Shown: one piece after another, positions 32,374-41,819 of the stretch
Layout: the number at the start of each line of letters is the position of its first letter
Numbering within the stretch: position 1 is the first letter of the stretch
Source: CAWDZK01 sp963726615
GTDB lineage: Bacteria > Actinomycetota > Actinomycetes > JACCUZ01
Direction of reading: 5' to 3'
NCBI GenBank assembly: GCA_963726615.1
Contig: CAVSCX010000006.1
Coordinates: 248,001-312,000 of the forward strand
DNA length: 64,000 bases
The notes under the pieces: generated by a model
Databases searched by the model: none
What the model was told of the DNA's origin: nothing
The model's input: the letters and a program-made list of their open reading frames with translations, nothing else
Program-made: the position numbers and the translations under genes

Positions 32374-34038
32374 GTGAGCGCCACCCTGACCCGGCTCGAC
32401 GGCGGGTCCGTCGCGCGCTGGGCGTCCGTGGCCCGGGACGCCCTCGAGGCCGCCCGCGAGGAGATCGACGAGCTCAACGTCTACCCCGTGCCGGACGGCG
32501 ACACCGGCACCAACCTGCACCTCACCGTCGCCGCCGCCGTCGCGTCGCTGACCGGGTCCACGATCGGCGGTGAGGACACCGAGACGCCGACTCCGCGGCG
32601 GCTCATGTCCGCGCTGGCGCACGGCGCGCTCATGGGGGCACGGGGCAACTCCGGGGTGATCCTCTCCCAGCTGCTGCGCGGGATGGCGGACGGCTTCGAC
32701 GGGGTGACCGGCGCGGTCGACGCCGCCGCCCTGTCCCGCGCGCTGGGCGCCGGTGCGGCCGCGGCGTACGAGGCCGTCGCGCACCCGGTCGAGGGCACGA
32801 TGCTCACCGTCGCCCGGGTCGCGGCCGAGCGCGCCGCCGGAGCCGTCGCGGACGCCCCGGAGGAGTCGGAGGCGCTGGCCGCTGTCGTCGGCGCCGCGGC
32901 GGAGGGCGCCAGGGCCGCGCTCGCCGAGACGCCGAGGCAGCTCGACGTGCTGGCCAGGGCCGGTGTCGTCGACGCCGGGGGGCTGGGCGTCTGCGTGCTC
33001 CTCGATGCGCTCGCCACCGTCGTCACGGGTTCCACGCCGGTGGCGGTCGAGACGCGGCGGGCCCCGAGCGAGACCGACGTGGCCCGGCCGCGCAGTGGGC
33101 TCGACGTCGGCGACCCGGACGCGCACGGACCGACGTACGAGGTGATGTACCTGCTGGACGCCGCCGCGGAGGCCATCGGCCCGCTGCGCGATGCCCTGGC
33201 CCCTCTCGGCGACTCCCTCGTCGTCGTCGGCGCCGAGCCGACCTGGAACGTCCACGTCCACGTCGATGACGTGGGTGCTGCCGTGGAGGCAGGCCTGGAG
33301 GCCGGCCGGCCGCACCGGATCCGGGTCACGCACTTCCGCGATGCCGCCCGGCTTGCGGTGCGGGAGCTGGCCGGCGACAGCCGCGGCGTCGTGTCGGTCG
33401 TGGCCGGCGACGGGCTCGCCGCCCTGTTCGAGGCCGCCGGCGCGACCGTCGTGCGCGGCGGCCCCGGGCGGCGCGCGTCGACCGCAGAGGTCCTCACCGG
33501 CGTCCGTCACGCCCGCGCGCGCGACGTCGTGGTGCTGCCGAACGACGCCGACAGCTTCGCCGTCGCCGAGGTGGCCGCCGCGAAGGCCCGCGACGAGGGT
33601 CTGCGGGTGGCCGTGATCCCGACCCGCGCCAGCGTCCAGGCGCTGGCCGCGCTCGCCGTGCACGACCCCGGCCGCAGGTTCGAGGACGACGTCGTCGCCA
33701 TGACGGCGGCGGCCGGGCACTGCCGGCACGGCGGCGTCACAGTGGCCGCGCGGGAGGCTGTGACGATGGCGGGCGTCTGCCAGCCCGGAGACGTGCTCGG
33801 CATCGTCGACGGCGACTTCGCCGTCATCGGCGGTGACCTGGTCGATGTCGCTCGCACCGTGGTCGACCGGATGCTCGGATCCGGTGGCGAGCTGGTCACC
33901 CTGCTCACCGGCTCGGGCGCGGACCCGCAGCTGGCCGAGTCGGTCGCCGGGCACGCGCGGCACGGTCGACCGGCCGTGAGCACGGTGCTCTACGACGGGG
34001 GCCAGCCGCGCTACCCACTGCTCATCGGCGTCGAGTGA
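32374..34038 (+). CDS. fakA: FakA/DAK2-family kinase-like protein
   Basis: 554 residues. An N-terminal DhaL (DAK2) domain shows NVYPVPDGDTGTNLHLT (metal-binding Asp residues, about 35-51), GARGNSGVILSQLLRGMADG (about 87-106) and EGTMLTVAR. The middle and C-terminal parts match the FakA family, with HVHVDDVGAAVEAG and VLPNDADSFAVAEVAA. FakA phosphorylates fatty acids bound by FakB (DegV) proteins for phospholipid synthesis. No FakB gene is seen in this window. The gene always lies upstream of recG in actinobacteria, as here (15-nt gap). Confidence 0.88.
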   Translation: MSATLTRLDGGSVARWASVARDALEAAREEIDELNVYPVPDGDTGTNLHLTVAAAVASLTGSTIGGEDTETPTPRRLMSALAHGALMGARGNSGVILSQLLRGMADGFDGVTGAVDAAALSRALGAGAAAAYEAVAHPVEGTMLTVARVAAERAAGAVADAPEESEALAAVVGAAAEGARAALAETPRQLDVLARAGVVDAGGLGVCVLLDALATVVTGSTPVAVETRRAPSETDVARPRSGLDVGDPDAHGPTYEVMYLLDAAAEAIGPLRDALAPLGDSLVVVGAEPTWNVHVHVDDVGAAVEAGLEAGRPHRIRVTHFRDAARLAVRELAGDSRGVVSVVAGDGLAALFEAAGATVVRGGPGRRASTAEVLTGVRHARARDVVVLPNDADSFAVAEVAAAKARDEGLRVAVIPTRASVQALAALAVHDPGRRFEDDVVAMTAAAGHCRHGGVTVAAREAVTMAGVCQPGDVLGIVDGDFAVIGGDLVDVARTVVDRMLGSGGELVTLLTGSGADPQLAESVAGHARHGRPAVSTVLYDGGQPRYPLLIGVE

Positions 34039-34053
34039 CGGCGGCGGGCTGAG

Positions 34054-36234
34054 ATGGTCTCGCTGCAGGCACCCGTGAAGTCGGTCGTCGGCGGGGCCAC
34101 CGCCAAGGAGCTGACCGACAGGCTCGGGGTCGCCACCGTCGAGGACCTCGTGCGGCACTACCCGCGCCGGTACTACGAGCGCGGCGAGCTCACCGACCTC
34201 TCGCAGCTGCGTCCGGGCGAGATCGCCACCGTCCAGGCGACGATCCACTCGGTCTCCGGCCGGCAGCTCCGACCCAAGCTGCACAAGCTCGACGTCGTGA
34301 TCACCGACGGCCGGACCAGGGTCGCCGTCACGTTCTTCAACCAGCGGTGGCGCGAGAAGGACCTGCACGCCGGGACCGAGGCCTTCCTCGCGGGCAAGGT
34401 CGAGGTGTTCCGGAACCGTCTCACCCTGACCAACCCGGAGATCGCCCTCGGCGACGACTCGGAGGACTTCGCCGGTGCCCTGATGCCGGTCTACCCGGCC
34501 ACCGCCAAGCTGCCGTCCTGGCGCCTCATCAAGGCGGTCCGGGTGGCGCTCGACGTGGCCCTGGCCGACGAGGTGGCGCTGCCCGACCCGCTGCCGGCCG
34601 AGGTGAGGCTGCGCCGTGGGCTGATGGGGCTGGCCGACGCCCTCCGCCTGATCCACCGGCCGGACGGCTACGACGACGTGCGCCGCGCCCGGCGCCGGCT
34701 CCGTTTCGACGAGGCCTTCGTGCTGCAGACGGTGCTGGCGCGCCGTCGCGCCGACGTCATGGCCGAGCCGGCGACCGCCCGCGTCGGGCGCACGGACGGG
34801 CTGCTCGCGGCCTTCGACGCCCGCCTGCCCTTCGTCCTCACCGACGGGCAGCGGGAGGTCGCCGCCGCCATCTCCGCGGACCTGGCCCGCGAGCACCCGA
34901 TGCACCGGCTGCTCCAGGGTGAGGTCGGCTCCGGGAAGACCGTCGTCGCGCTCCGGGCGATGCTCGCCGTGGTGGACGCCGGCGGTCAGGCGGCGCTGCT
35001 CGCGCCGACCGAGGTCCTGGCCCAGCAGCACCACCGGTCCATCACGACGATGCTGGGTCCGCTCGCCGAGCGCGGACTCCTCGGCGGCTCCGACGTCGGC
35101 ACCAGGGTCGCGCTGCTCACCGGCTCGCAGGGGACCGCCGCTCGGCGCGCCAACCTCCTCGACACCGCCAGCGGCGACGCCGGCGTCGTCGTCGGCACGC
35201 ACGCACTGATCCAGGAGACCGTCGACTTCCAGGACCTCGGCCTGGTCGTGGTCGACGAGCAGCACCGGTTCGGCGTCGAGCAGCGCGATGCGCTGCGCGC
35301 GAAGGCGAAGGTCCCGCCGCACCTGCTGGTCATGACCGCGACGCCTATCCCGCGCACCGTCGCCATGACCGTGTTCGGCGACCTCGACGTGTCGACGCTG
35401 ACCGAGCTGCCGGCCGGCCGGTCGCCGATCGGGTCGCACGTCGTGCCGGCCGGCGAGAAGCCGCACTTCCTGGAGCGCACCTGGGCGCGGGTGCGCGAGG
35501 AGGTCGCCGCCGGGCACCAGGTCTACGTGGTCTGCCCCCGCATCGGCGGGACCGATTCCGCCGTGGACGACGGCGCCGGGGGCGAGCCGGCCCTGGAGGA
35601 CGGGGCAGGGACGGCTCTGCGCCCGGCCCAGGCGGTCCTCGACGTCGCACCGATGCTCGCCGACGGCCCGCTCGCCGGGCTGCGGCTCGAGGTCCTGCAC
35701 GGCCGGCAGCCCCCGGACACCAAGGACGAGGTCATGCGTGGGTTCGCCGCTGGGGATGTCGACGTGCTCGTCGCCACCACGGTGGTCGAGGTGGGGGTCG
35801 ACGTCGCGAACGCGACGGTGATGGTGGTCCTCGACGCCGACAGGTTCGGCGTCTCCCAGCTGCACCAGCTACGCGGCCGCGTCGGCCGAGGTGCCGCACC
35901 CGGGCTGTGCCTGCTGGTGACGGACGCGGAGGCCGGCACACCCGCCAGGGAGCGGCTCGACGCCGTCGCCGCGACCCAGGACGGCTTCGAGCTGTCCCGG
36001 CTCGACCTCGAGACCCGCCGTGAGGGGGACGTCCTCGGCGCGTCCCAGTCCGGTCGCCGCTCGAGCCTGCGCCTGCTCTCGGTCCTGCGGGACGAGGACC
36101 TGATCGCCGACGCCCGGGAGGACGCCGCTGCAGTCGTCGCGGACGACCCCGTTCTGCGCCGCCACGACGCGCTGCGCGACGCCGTCGAGCGGGTTGTGGC
36201 CGAGCAGAACGCCGACTACCTGGAGAAGGCGTGA
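34054..36234 (+). CDS. recG: ATP-dependent DNA helicase RecG
   Basis: 726 residues. An OB-fold wedge domain (about 50-160) is followed by SF2 helicase motifs: Walker A QGEVGSGKT (about 288-296), motif II VVVDEQHRFGVEQ, motif III MTATPIPRTVAMT, and C-terminal helicase ATTVVEVGVDVANATVMVV and QLHQLRGRVGRG. It remodels stalled replication forks and Holliday junctions. The ATG at 34054 gives the normal family N-terminus. Confidence 0.96.
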   Translation: MVSLQAPVKSVVGGATAKELTDRLGVATVEDLVRHYPRRYYERGELTDLSQLRPGEIATVQATIHSVSGRQLRPKLHKLDVVITDGRTRVAVTFFNQRWREKDLHAGTEAFLAGKVEVFRNRLTLTNPEIALGDDSEDFAGALMPVYPATAKLPSWRLIKAVRVALDVALADEVALPDPLPAEVRLRRGLMGLADALRLIHRPDGYDDVRRARRRLRFDEAFVLQTVLARRRADVMAEPATARVGRTDGLLAAFDARLPFVLTDGQREVAAAISADLAREHPMHRLLQGEVGSGKTVVALRAMLAVVDAGGQAALLAPTEVLAQQHHRSITTMLGPLAERGLLGGSDVGTRVALLTGSQGTAARRANLLDTASGDAGVVVGTHALIQETVDFQDLGLVVVDEQHRFGVEQRDALRAKAKVPPHLLVMTATPIPRTVAMTVFGDLDVSTLTELPAGRSPIGSHVVPAGEKPHFLERTWARVREEVAAGHQVYVVCPRIGGTDSAVDDGAGGEPALEDGAGTALRPAQAVLDVAPMLADGPLAGLRLEVLHGRQPPDTKDEVMRGFAAGDVDVLVATTVVEVGVDVANATVMVVLDADRFGVSQLHQLRGRVGRGAAPGLCLLVTDAEAGTPARERLDAVAATQDGFELSRLDLETRREGDVLGASQSGRRSSLRLLSVLRDEDLIADAREDAAAVVADDPVLRRHDALRDAVERVVAEQNADYLEKA

Positions 36235-36253
36235 CCGCCCCGGCGGGCTCGGG

Positions 36254-36868
36254 ATGACCCGCGTCGTCGCCGGGTCGGCGCGGGGACGCCGCCTGGCGGT
36301 GCCCCCCGGCCAGGGCACCCGGCCGACGTCGGACCGGGCCAGGGAAGGCCTGTTCTCCAGCCTGGGCACTCTGCTCGGCGCGTGGGCCGGCCGCCGGGTG
36401 CTCGACCTGTACGCCGGCAGCGGCGCCGTCGGGCTCGAGGCGCTCAGCCGCGGTGCGGCGCACGCCCTGCTCGTCGAGGTCGACCCCGCCGCGGTGCGCA
36501 CGATCGAGGCCAACGTGGCGGCAGTCGGTCTGGCCGGTGCCGAGGTCCGGCGCGGCCGGGTGGAGCGGGTCGTCGCGGACGGCCTGGCCGGACCGGCGTA
36601 CGACGTCGCCTTCGCGGACCCGCCCTACGACCTCGCCGACGGCGCTCTCGCCACCGTGCTGACCGGGCTGCGGCCCTACCTCGCCCCCCAGGCGGTCGTC
36701 GCTGTCGAGCGCGCGACCCGCGGGGCCGGCTGGGCCTGGCCGGTGGGATACGCGGCGCTGCGTTCCCGCCGCTACGGCGAGGCGACACTTTGGTACGGTC
36801 GCGCCGCCTCAGCGGACATCAGCACGGCCGCGACCGCCGGCCCCGAGCAGAGCCCGGAGACCCCGTGA
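36254..36868 (+). CDS. rsmD: 16S rRNA (guanine(966)-N(2))-methyltransferase
   Basis: 204 residues. N-terminal MTRVVAGSARGRRLAVPPG and TRPTSDRAREGLFSSL are family marks, then SAM motif VLDLYAGSGAVGLEALSRG and catalytic DPPYDL (about 122-127). The C-terminal 20 residues are extra. It methylates G966 of 16S rRNA. The stop overlaps the coaD GTG, the classical rsmD-coaD pair. Confidence 0.95.
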   Translation: MTRVVAGSARGRRLAVPPGQGTRPTSDRAREGLFSSLGTLLGAWAGRRVLDLYAGSGAVGLEALSRGAAHALLVEVDPAAVRTIEANVAAVGLAGAEVRRGRVERVVADGLAGPAYDVAFADPPYDLADGALATVLTGLRPYLAPQAVVAVERATRGAGWAWPVGYAALRSRRYGEATLWYGRAASADISTAATAGPEQSPETP

Positions 36869-37359
36869 CCCAGGCCACCGAGCGTCGCTGCGTGTGCCCC
36901 GGCTCCTTCGACCCGGTGACCAACGGCCACCTCGACGTCGTCGAGCGGGCCAGCCGCCTCTACGACGAGGTCACCGTCGCGGTGCTCGTCAACCAGGCCA
37001 AGGCCGGCCTGTTCGAGGTCGACGAGCGCATCGACATGCTGCGCGAGGTCACCGCCTCGCTCGGCAACGTCAAGGTCGACTCGTTCCAGGGGCTTCTCGT
37101 CGACTACTGCCGAGAGCGGGGCATCCCCGTCGTGCTCAAGGGTCTGCGGGCCGTGAGCGACTTCGACTACGAGCTGCAGATGTCGCAGATGAACAACAGG
37201 CTGAGCGGGGTCGAGACGTTGTTCGTGGCCACCAACCCGGAGTACTCCTTCCTCTCCTCTAGTCTCGTCAAGGAGGTCGCGACATGGGGTGGCGACGTCG
37301 CCGGGCTGGTCCCGGACGCTGTGCTTCCCCGGCTGCGCGCCCGGCTCGACCGTTCCTGA
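36865..37359 (+). CDS. coaD: Phosphopantetheine adenylyltransferase
   Basis: 164 residues. GSFDPVTNGHLDVVERA carries the nucleotidyltransferase T/HxGH-type motif, with further family signatures VLKGLRAVSDFDYELQM and NPEYSFLSSSLVKEVA. It adenylates 4'-phosphopantetheine in coenzyme A synthesis. GTG 36865 overlaps the rsmD stop by 4 nt. Confidence 0.97.
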   Translation: MTQATERRCVCPGSFDPVTNGHLDVVERASRLYDEVTVAVLVNQAKAGLFEVDERIDMLREVTASLGNVKVDSFQGLLVDYCRERGIPVVLKGLRAVSDFDYELQMSQMNNRLSGVETLFVATNPEYSFLSSSLVKEVATWGGDVAGLVPDAVLPRLRARLDRS

Positions 37360-37443
37360 CCGGCCGACGCACGCGACGTGCCCCCGCAAGACCACAGCCC
37401 GCCCGACCTCAGCCCGCCCGACCGCACCGGGAGGCACCCGCCC

Positions 37444-37965
37444 GTGGACGTGCACGACAAGCTGGACGAGCTCATCGCCGTCGTCGAGAACTCCCGCGCC
37501 ATGCCGATGTCGGCGTCCTGCATCGTCAACCGCGGTGAGGTCCTGGGCCTGCTGGAGGAGATCCGGGGGCTGCTGCCGGAGGACCTCCGGCACGCCCGGA
37601 TGCTCCTCGCCGACCGCGAGTCGGTGGTCGACGAGGGTCGGCGCGAGGCGGCGCGGATCGTCACCCGGGCGGAGGAGGAGCGGGTCGCCCTCACCGCCGA
37701 GACCGAGGTGGTGGCCGAGTCGGAGCGGCAGGCGGCCCGGATCCGTGTCGATGCGGCCGAGGCGGCCCGGACGATGCGGGTCGAGGTGGACGACTACGTC
37801 GACACCAAGCTGGCCAACTTCGAGGTCGTGCTGGAGAAGACGCTGACCGCGGTCCGCCGAGGCCGGGACAAGCTCAGCGGCCGCAGCACCGTCGGCGACC
37901 TCGAGGGCCCCTTCCCGGACGAGGAGCCCGGCCACGACCCCTTCGGCACCGACGAGGACTCCTGA
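37444..37965 (+). CDS. sepIVA: SepIVA-like coiled-coil cell division protein
   Basis: 173 residues from the GTG at 37444, which has GGGAGG 9 nt upstream; a longer start at 37378 adds a Pro-rich stretch without ribosome site. VDVHDKLDELIAVVENSRAM and CIVNRGEVLGLLEEI match the N-terminal region of mycobacterial SepIVA. The centre (about 60-140) is a coiled coil rich in Glu, Arg and Ala, often misnamed ATP synthase subunit B. The tail is acidic. Its place before yceD-rpmF-rnc is the conserved SepIVA location. It probably organises polar or septal cell-envelope growth. Confidence 0.75.
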   Translation: MDVHDKLDELIAVVENSRAMPMSASCIVNRGEVLGLLEEIRGLLPEDLRHARMLLADRESVVDEGRREAARIVTRAEEERVALTAETEVVAESERQAARIRVDAAEAARTMRVEVDDYVDTKLANFEVVLEKTLTAVRRGRDKLSGRSTVGDLEGPFPDEEPGHDPFGTDEDS

Positions 37966-38084
37966 CCGGTCATGCCGGCTGACCGGGAGCGTCCGCCGCG
38001 CCACGATGTGACTGCCGGTCGAGGCGTCAGGTAACCTTTCGGGCGGTCCCGACCGGGGGCCGAGCCCGTCACGCCACACCGAGC

Positions 38085-38669
38085 ATGCCCGAAGAGAGCA
38101 GGAGACCCACGCCCCGCCTCGATCCTCGATCGCCCCTCGTGCTCGACACGCGCGAGCTGGGGCGGCGTCCGGGGTCGATGCGCCCGGTCTCCCGATCTGT
38201 TCCGGCACCGGCTCACCTCGGCAACGACGTGCTCGGAGTCCCGGAAGGGTCACCGCTCGAGCTGGACCTCCGGCTCGAGTCGGTGGTCGAAGGCGTCCTC
38301 GTCTCCGGCACGGTGTCCGGCACCGCGTCGGGGGAGTGCGTGCGCTGTCTCGACCCGCTCACGGCCCCGGTCGTGGTCGACCTCCAGGAGCTCTACGCCC
38401 ATCCGGGCCGCGAGATCGAGGAGGACGACGACACCGAGCCGCTTCCGGAGATGGACGGTGTCCTCGTGGACGCCGAGCCGGCGGTGCGGGACGCGGTGGT
38501 GCTCGCGCTGCCGCTCCAGCCGGTGTGCCGGGACGACTGCCCCGGGCTGTGCACGCAGTGCGGGGTCCGGCTGGCGGACCAGCCGGGGCACGGGCACGAC
38601 AAGGTCGACGCCCGGTGGGAGGCCCTGCAGGGGCTGGCCACCGGGACCGAGCGCGACGGCCCCGGCTGA
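38085..38669 (+). CDS. yceD: DUF177 (YceD) family protein
   Basis: 194 residues. Family features are an N-terminal LVLDTRELGRRPGSM, CVRCLDPLTAPVVVDL, and the C-terminal CRDDCPGLCTQCGVRL cysteine cluster that probably binds zinc. DUF177 proteins precede rpmF in most bacteria and are linked to 23S rRNA/ribosome assembly. The ATG at 38085 was taken; a promoter may lie in the 119-nt gap before it. rpmF begins 88 nt after the stop. Confidence 0.9.
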   Translation: MPEESRRPTPRLDPRSPLVLDTRELGRRPGSMRPVSRSVPAPAHLGNDVLGVPEGSPLELDLRLESVVEGVLVSGTVSGTASGECVRCLDPLTAPVVVDLQELYAHPGREIEEDDDTEPLPEMDGVLVDAEPAVRDAVVLALPLQPVCRDDCPGLCTQCGVRLADQPGHGHDKVDARWEALQGLATGTERDGPG

Positions 38670-38757
38670 GCACGACAGCACCACCGGACGACCGGCACCA
38701 CCTGCACCACCTGTACCACCGAGCCCGACGACACACCGAGACCAGGAGAGTTCCCCC

Positions 38758-38931
38758 GTGGCCGTTCCCAAGCGGAAGATGTCGCGCAGCAACACGCGCT
38801 CGCGACGCGCGAACTGGAAGACGACGGCTGCGCCCCTGGTGGCATGCAAGCGCTGCCGCGAGCCGAAGCTCGCGCACGTCGCCTGCCCCACGTGCGGCAC
38901 TTACAACGACCGCGACGTCCTCGACGTCTGA
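38758..38931 (+). CDS. rpmF: 50S ribosomal protein L32
   Basis: 57 residues, starting VAVPKRKMSRSNTRSRRANW with a zinc ribbon (CKRCREP and CPTCG). The GTG at 38758 has AGGAGAG 8 nt upstream. It sits between yceD and rnc in the conserved order. The upstream gap contains a short run of ACCACCTG-like repeats without obvious role. Confidence 0.97.
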   Translation: MAVPKRKMSRSNTRSRRANWKTTAAPLVACKRCREPKLAHVACPTCGTYNDRDVLDV

Positions 38932-38938
38932 GCGGTCC

Positions 38939-39685
38939 GTGACCGCCCAGACGGCCTCCGGGGAGGACGACCTCCGCACGCGTCTCGCGGCGGCCATCGG
39001 CATCAGCGTCGACGCCGGTCTGGCCGAGCGAGCCCTCACGCACCGCTCGTACGCGTACGAGAACGGCGGGCTGCCCACCAACGAGCGGCTGGAGTTCCTC
39101 GGCGACTCGGTGCTCGGCCTCGTGGTCACCGACACCCTCTTCCGCAGCCACCCGGAGCTGCCCGAGGGCCAGCTCGCCAAGCTGCGGGCTGCTGTCGTCA
39201 ACATGCGCGCCCTCGCCGACGTGAGCCGTGACCTCGCCCTCGGCGACGTCGTCCGGCTGGGTCGGGGTGAGGAGACCACCGGCGGCCGGGACAAGTCCTC
39301 GATCCTGGCCGACACGCTGGAGGCGGTCATCGGTGCGGTCTACATCGACAAGGGGCTCGAGGTCGCTGCCCGCCTGGTGCACCGGCTCTTCGACCCGCTC
39401 ATCGACCAGGCGGCCACCCTCGGCGCCGGTCTCGACTGGAAGACGAGCCTGCAGGAGCTCACGGCGACCGCCGCGCTCGGGGTGCCCGAGTACGCCGTCT
39501 CCGAGACCGGGCCGGACCACGAGAAGGTCTTCACCGCTGTGGTCCTCGTCGGCGGGACGCCCTACGGCGAGGGCAGCGGACGGAGCAAGAAGGAGGCCGA
39601 GCAGGAGGCCGCCGCGACAGCGTGGCGTCATGTGCGGGCCCAGCTGCCCGCCGTGGGCGACCTCCCGGACCCGCAGCCGACCTAG
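38939..39685 (+). CDS. rnc: Ribonuclease III
   Basis: 248 residues. The catalytic signature is NERLEFLGDSVLGLVV (about 42-57), with DTLEAVIGAVYIDKG completing the active site. The C-terminal dsRNA-binding domain runs from DWKTSLQELTA to about residue 235. It processes rRNA precursors and cuts double-stranded RNA. The GTG at 38939 is 7 nt after rpmF; the longer open frame crosses rpmF and is not used. Confidence 0.96.
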   Translation: MTAQTASGEDDLRTRLAAAIGISVDAGLAERALTHRSYAYENGGLPTNERLEFLGDSVLGLVVTDTLFRSHPELPEGQLAKLRAAVVNMRALADVSRDLALGDVVRLGRGEETTGGRDKSSILADTLEAVIGAVYIDKGLEVAARLVHRLFDPLIDQAATLGAGLDWKTSLQELTATAALGVPEYAVSETGPDHEKVFTAVVLVGGTPYGEGSGRSKKEAEQEAAATAWRHVRAQLPAVGDLPDPQPT

Positions 39686-39693
39686 GGCCGGGC

Positions 39694-40551
39694 ATGCCTG
39701 AGCTGCCCGAGGTCGAGGTCGTCCGCCGGGGGCTGGAGCGGTGGGTCGCGGGGCGCACGGTGGCTGCCGTCGAGGTCTTCCACCCGCGCGCCGTTCGCCG
39801 GCACGTGGCCGGCGGCGCCGACTTCGCGGCCCGGCTCTCCGGCCGCACCCTGGCCGGCTCGGACCGCCGCGGCAAGTACCTGTGGCTGCCCCTCGACGGG
39901 GGTGAGGACGCCGTCCTTGCCCACCTCGGCATGAGCGGCCAGCTGCTGGTCCGCGAGCACGGGGAGCCGGACGAGACCCACCTGCGGGTCCGGCTGACGT
40001 TCTCGGACGGCGGCCCGGAGCTGCGGTTCGTCGACCAGCGGACCTTCGGCGGCCTCTCGCTCGTCGACCTCCTCGGCGGGATCCCGGTCCCCATCGCCCA
40101 CATCGGGCCCGACCCGCTCGACCCGGCGTTCGACGAACGGCGCTGGGCGGCCGGGCTGCGCCGCCGGCGCACCGGCCTGAAGCGGGCTCTGCTCGACCAG
40201 ACGCTTGCCAGTGGCATCGGCAACATCTACGCCGACGAGGCCCTGTGGCTGGCCCGGCTGCACTGGGCCCGGGCGACCGACACGCTGCCCCGCGCCCGCG
40301 CGCTGGCCGTGCTGGACGCGGCGCGGGCCGTGATGGTCGCCGCTCTCGCCGCGGGCGGCACCTCCTTCGACTCGCTGTACGTCAACGTCAACGGCGAGAG
40401 CGGGTACTTCGACCGGCGGCTGCGGGTCTACGGGCGTACCGGCGAGCCGTGCGACCGCTGCGGGGCGCTGGTGGTGCGGGAGCAGTTCATGAACAGGTCG
40501 TCGTTCCGCTGCCCCCGCTGCCAGCGCACCCCCCGGCAGCCACGCTGGTGA
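39694..40551 (+). CDS. mutM: Formamidopyrimidine-DNA glycosylase
   Basis: 285 residues. It begins MPELPEVEVVRRGLERW (catalytic Pro2 and Glu3), has the DNA-contact lysine in RRGKYLWLPL, the H2TH segment SGIGNIYADEAL, and a C-terminal zinc finger (CDRC and CPRC). It removes 8-oxoguanine and other oxidised bases. It starts 8 nt after rnc, the conserved rnc-mutM order. Confidence 0.96.
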   Translation: MPELPEVEVVRRGLERWVAGRTVAAVEVFHPRAVRRHVAGGADFAARLSGRTLAGSDRRGKYLWLPLDGGEDAVLAHLGMSGQLLVREHGEPDETHLRVRLTFSDGGPELRFVDQRTFGGLSLVDLLGGIPVPIAHIGPDPLDPAFDERRWAAGLRRRRTGLKRALLDQTLASGIGNIYADEALWLARLHWARATDTLPRARALAVLDAARAVMVAALAAGGTSFDSLYVNVNGESGYFDRRLRVYGRTGEPCDRCGALVVREQFMNRSSFRCPRCQRTPRQPRW

Positions 40552-40587
40552 CGGGCGGGCCGGCGACCCGGACGCGATACTTGCGGC

Positions 40588-41799
40588 ATGGCACCCCCGG
40601 AGTCCGACGAGATCGTCGGGCAGGGGCCTGACGACGGGCCGGCCACGGCCGGGCGGTCCTGGCTGCGCCGGGCCGCCCTGGTTGCGGCGGCGCTCGTGGT
40701 GGTGGCCGGGCTGTCCCGCTCCGGCCTGCTCTCCTCCGACTCTGCCCCGGCGCCGGAGCCGACCCCCACCGGCTCGACCAGCAGCGCGCCGCCGGTGACA
40801 GGTCCGCGGCTTGTCGCCCGGGTCGACGACCGTCTCGTGCTGGCGGCCGCCGGCCCGGCCCGGGCCGGGGTCCGGCTCCCGCCCGGCCTGCCCGCCGACG
40901 CGCGGCTGGTGGCCATCCCTCCGGGCGGCACCGACGCCGACCCGGCCGCAGACGCGCCCGGACCGGTGGTCGGGGCGTTCCACCGGCAGCTGTTCCGCGC
41001 CGACCCGAACCGGCCCCGCTGGCGCAGCCTCGGTGCCGCCGACCTTGTCGTGGCCGCAGGGCTCAGGCCGGCCCGCGCCCTGGTCGAGCGCGGCGGCACC
41101 CTGCAGGAGGTCGAGGTGTCGACCGGTGCCACCACCGACCCCGACCCCTACCCGGGCTTCGAGCCCCAGACCTGGACGCCGGAGGGCGTGCTCGGCGGGG
41201 CAGGTGTCGGCGCCGTCCTGATGTCCCGCCCCGGACAGGGGGGCGAGACGGTGCTCGCGCTGGCCTTCCCGCACGCCCTGGTCGAGTCCGGCCAACGGGA
41301 GCCGGTCCGGGAGCTCGGGTCCTACGGCGAGCTCCTGGGCATCGCCGACGACTGGGCGATCATGCTCGGCCCGGACTGCCCCGGTGCGACCTGCACGCTG
41401 GTGGTGGTCAGCGTCACCCGGGACTCGACCCTCGCCCGGGAGGTGGCCCCGCCCAGCGGCTGGACCTTCGTCCGCGGCCCCATCGCGGGTCGCACCCACG
41501 AGGCCCTTGTCCCCGTGCGCCTGCTCGACGCGGCCAGCGTCGAGCCGGGCAGCGTCGCCCTGGCCCGCCTCGTGCCCGGCGGGGACAGCGCGCTGCTCGT
41601 GCGGGGCACCGGCCGGGTGCGGCTGGCCTCCGGCCTGGCCGACGGCCCCGGCGGCTCCGTCTACCTGCTCAGTGCCCCTGTCGGCAGCAGCGACCTGGAG
41701 CCGAGGGTGTGGGACCCCGACGCGCCGAACAGCTCCTCGCCGCTGCGCCCGTCAGCCACCTTCCCCGAGACGGCGCGACTGGTCTGCGTCTGCGGCTGA
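40588..41799 (+). CDS. Membrane-anchored exported protein, unknown
   Basis: 403 residues. A single membrane segment (about 27-43, AALVAAALVVVAGLSRSG) is followed by a Pro/Thr/Ser linker (52-72) and a large extracellular domain rich in beta strands, with LVARVDDRLVLAAAGPAR, a CPGATC pair and a C-terminal VCVCG. No family is recognised; the repeated short strands suggest a beta-propeller-like fold, but this is a guess. GATACT lies 6 nt before the ATG. The next gene also encodes an exported protein. Confidence 0.65.
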   Translation: MAPPESDEIVGQGPDDGPATAGRSWLRRAALVAAALVVVAGLSRSGLLSSDSAPAPEPTPTGSTSSAPPVTGPRLVARVDDRLVLAAAGPARAGVRLPPGLPADARLVAIPPGGTDADPAADAPGPVVGAFHRQLFRADPNRPRWRSLGAADLVVAAGLRPARALVERGGTLQEVEVSTGATTDPDPYPGFEPQTWTPEGVLGGAGVGAVLMSRPGQGGETVLALAFPHALVESGQREPVRELGSYGELLGIADDWAIMLGPDCPGATCTLVVVSVTRDSTLAREVAPPSGWTFVRGPIAGRTHEALVPVRLLDAASVEPGSVALARLVPGGDSALLVRGTGRVRLASGLADGPGGSVYLLSAPVGSSDLEPRVWDPDAPNSSSPLRPSATFPETARLVCVCG

Positions 41800-41806
41800 C
41801 ACCTTC

Positions 41807-41812
41807 TACCCT
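41807..41812 (+). promoter_or_regulatory. Candidate leaderless -10 box of the lipoprotein gene
   Basis: TACCCT is exactly 7 nt before the ATG at 41820 with no ribosome site between. It fits the leaderless pattern of this window. Confidence 0.5.
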
Positions 41813-41819
41813 CGACGCC

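Noticed and set aside
31222..35865. 1547-codon open frame on the minus strand
   Set aside because: It is the mirror of the fakA-like, recG and neighbouring genes; its Gly/Arg/His-rich translation has no domain and arises from high GC at codon position three.
38690..38730. ACCACCTG-like repeats before rpmF as a regulatory array
   Set aside because: Only two or three short imperfect units, with no symmetry or known binding rule.
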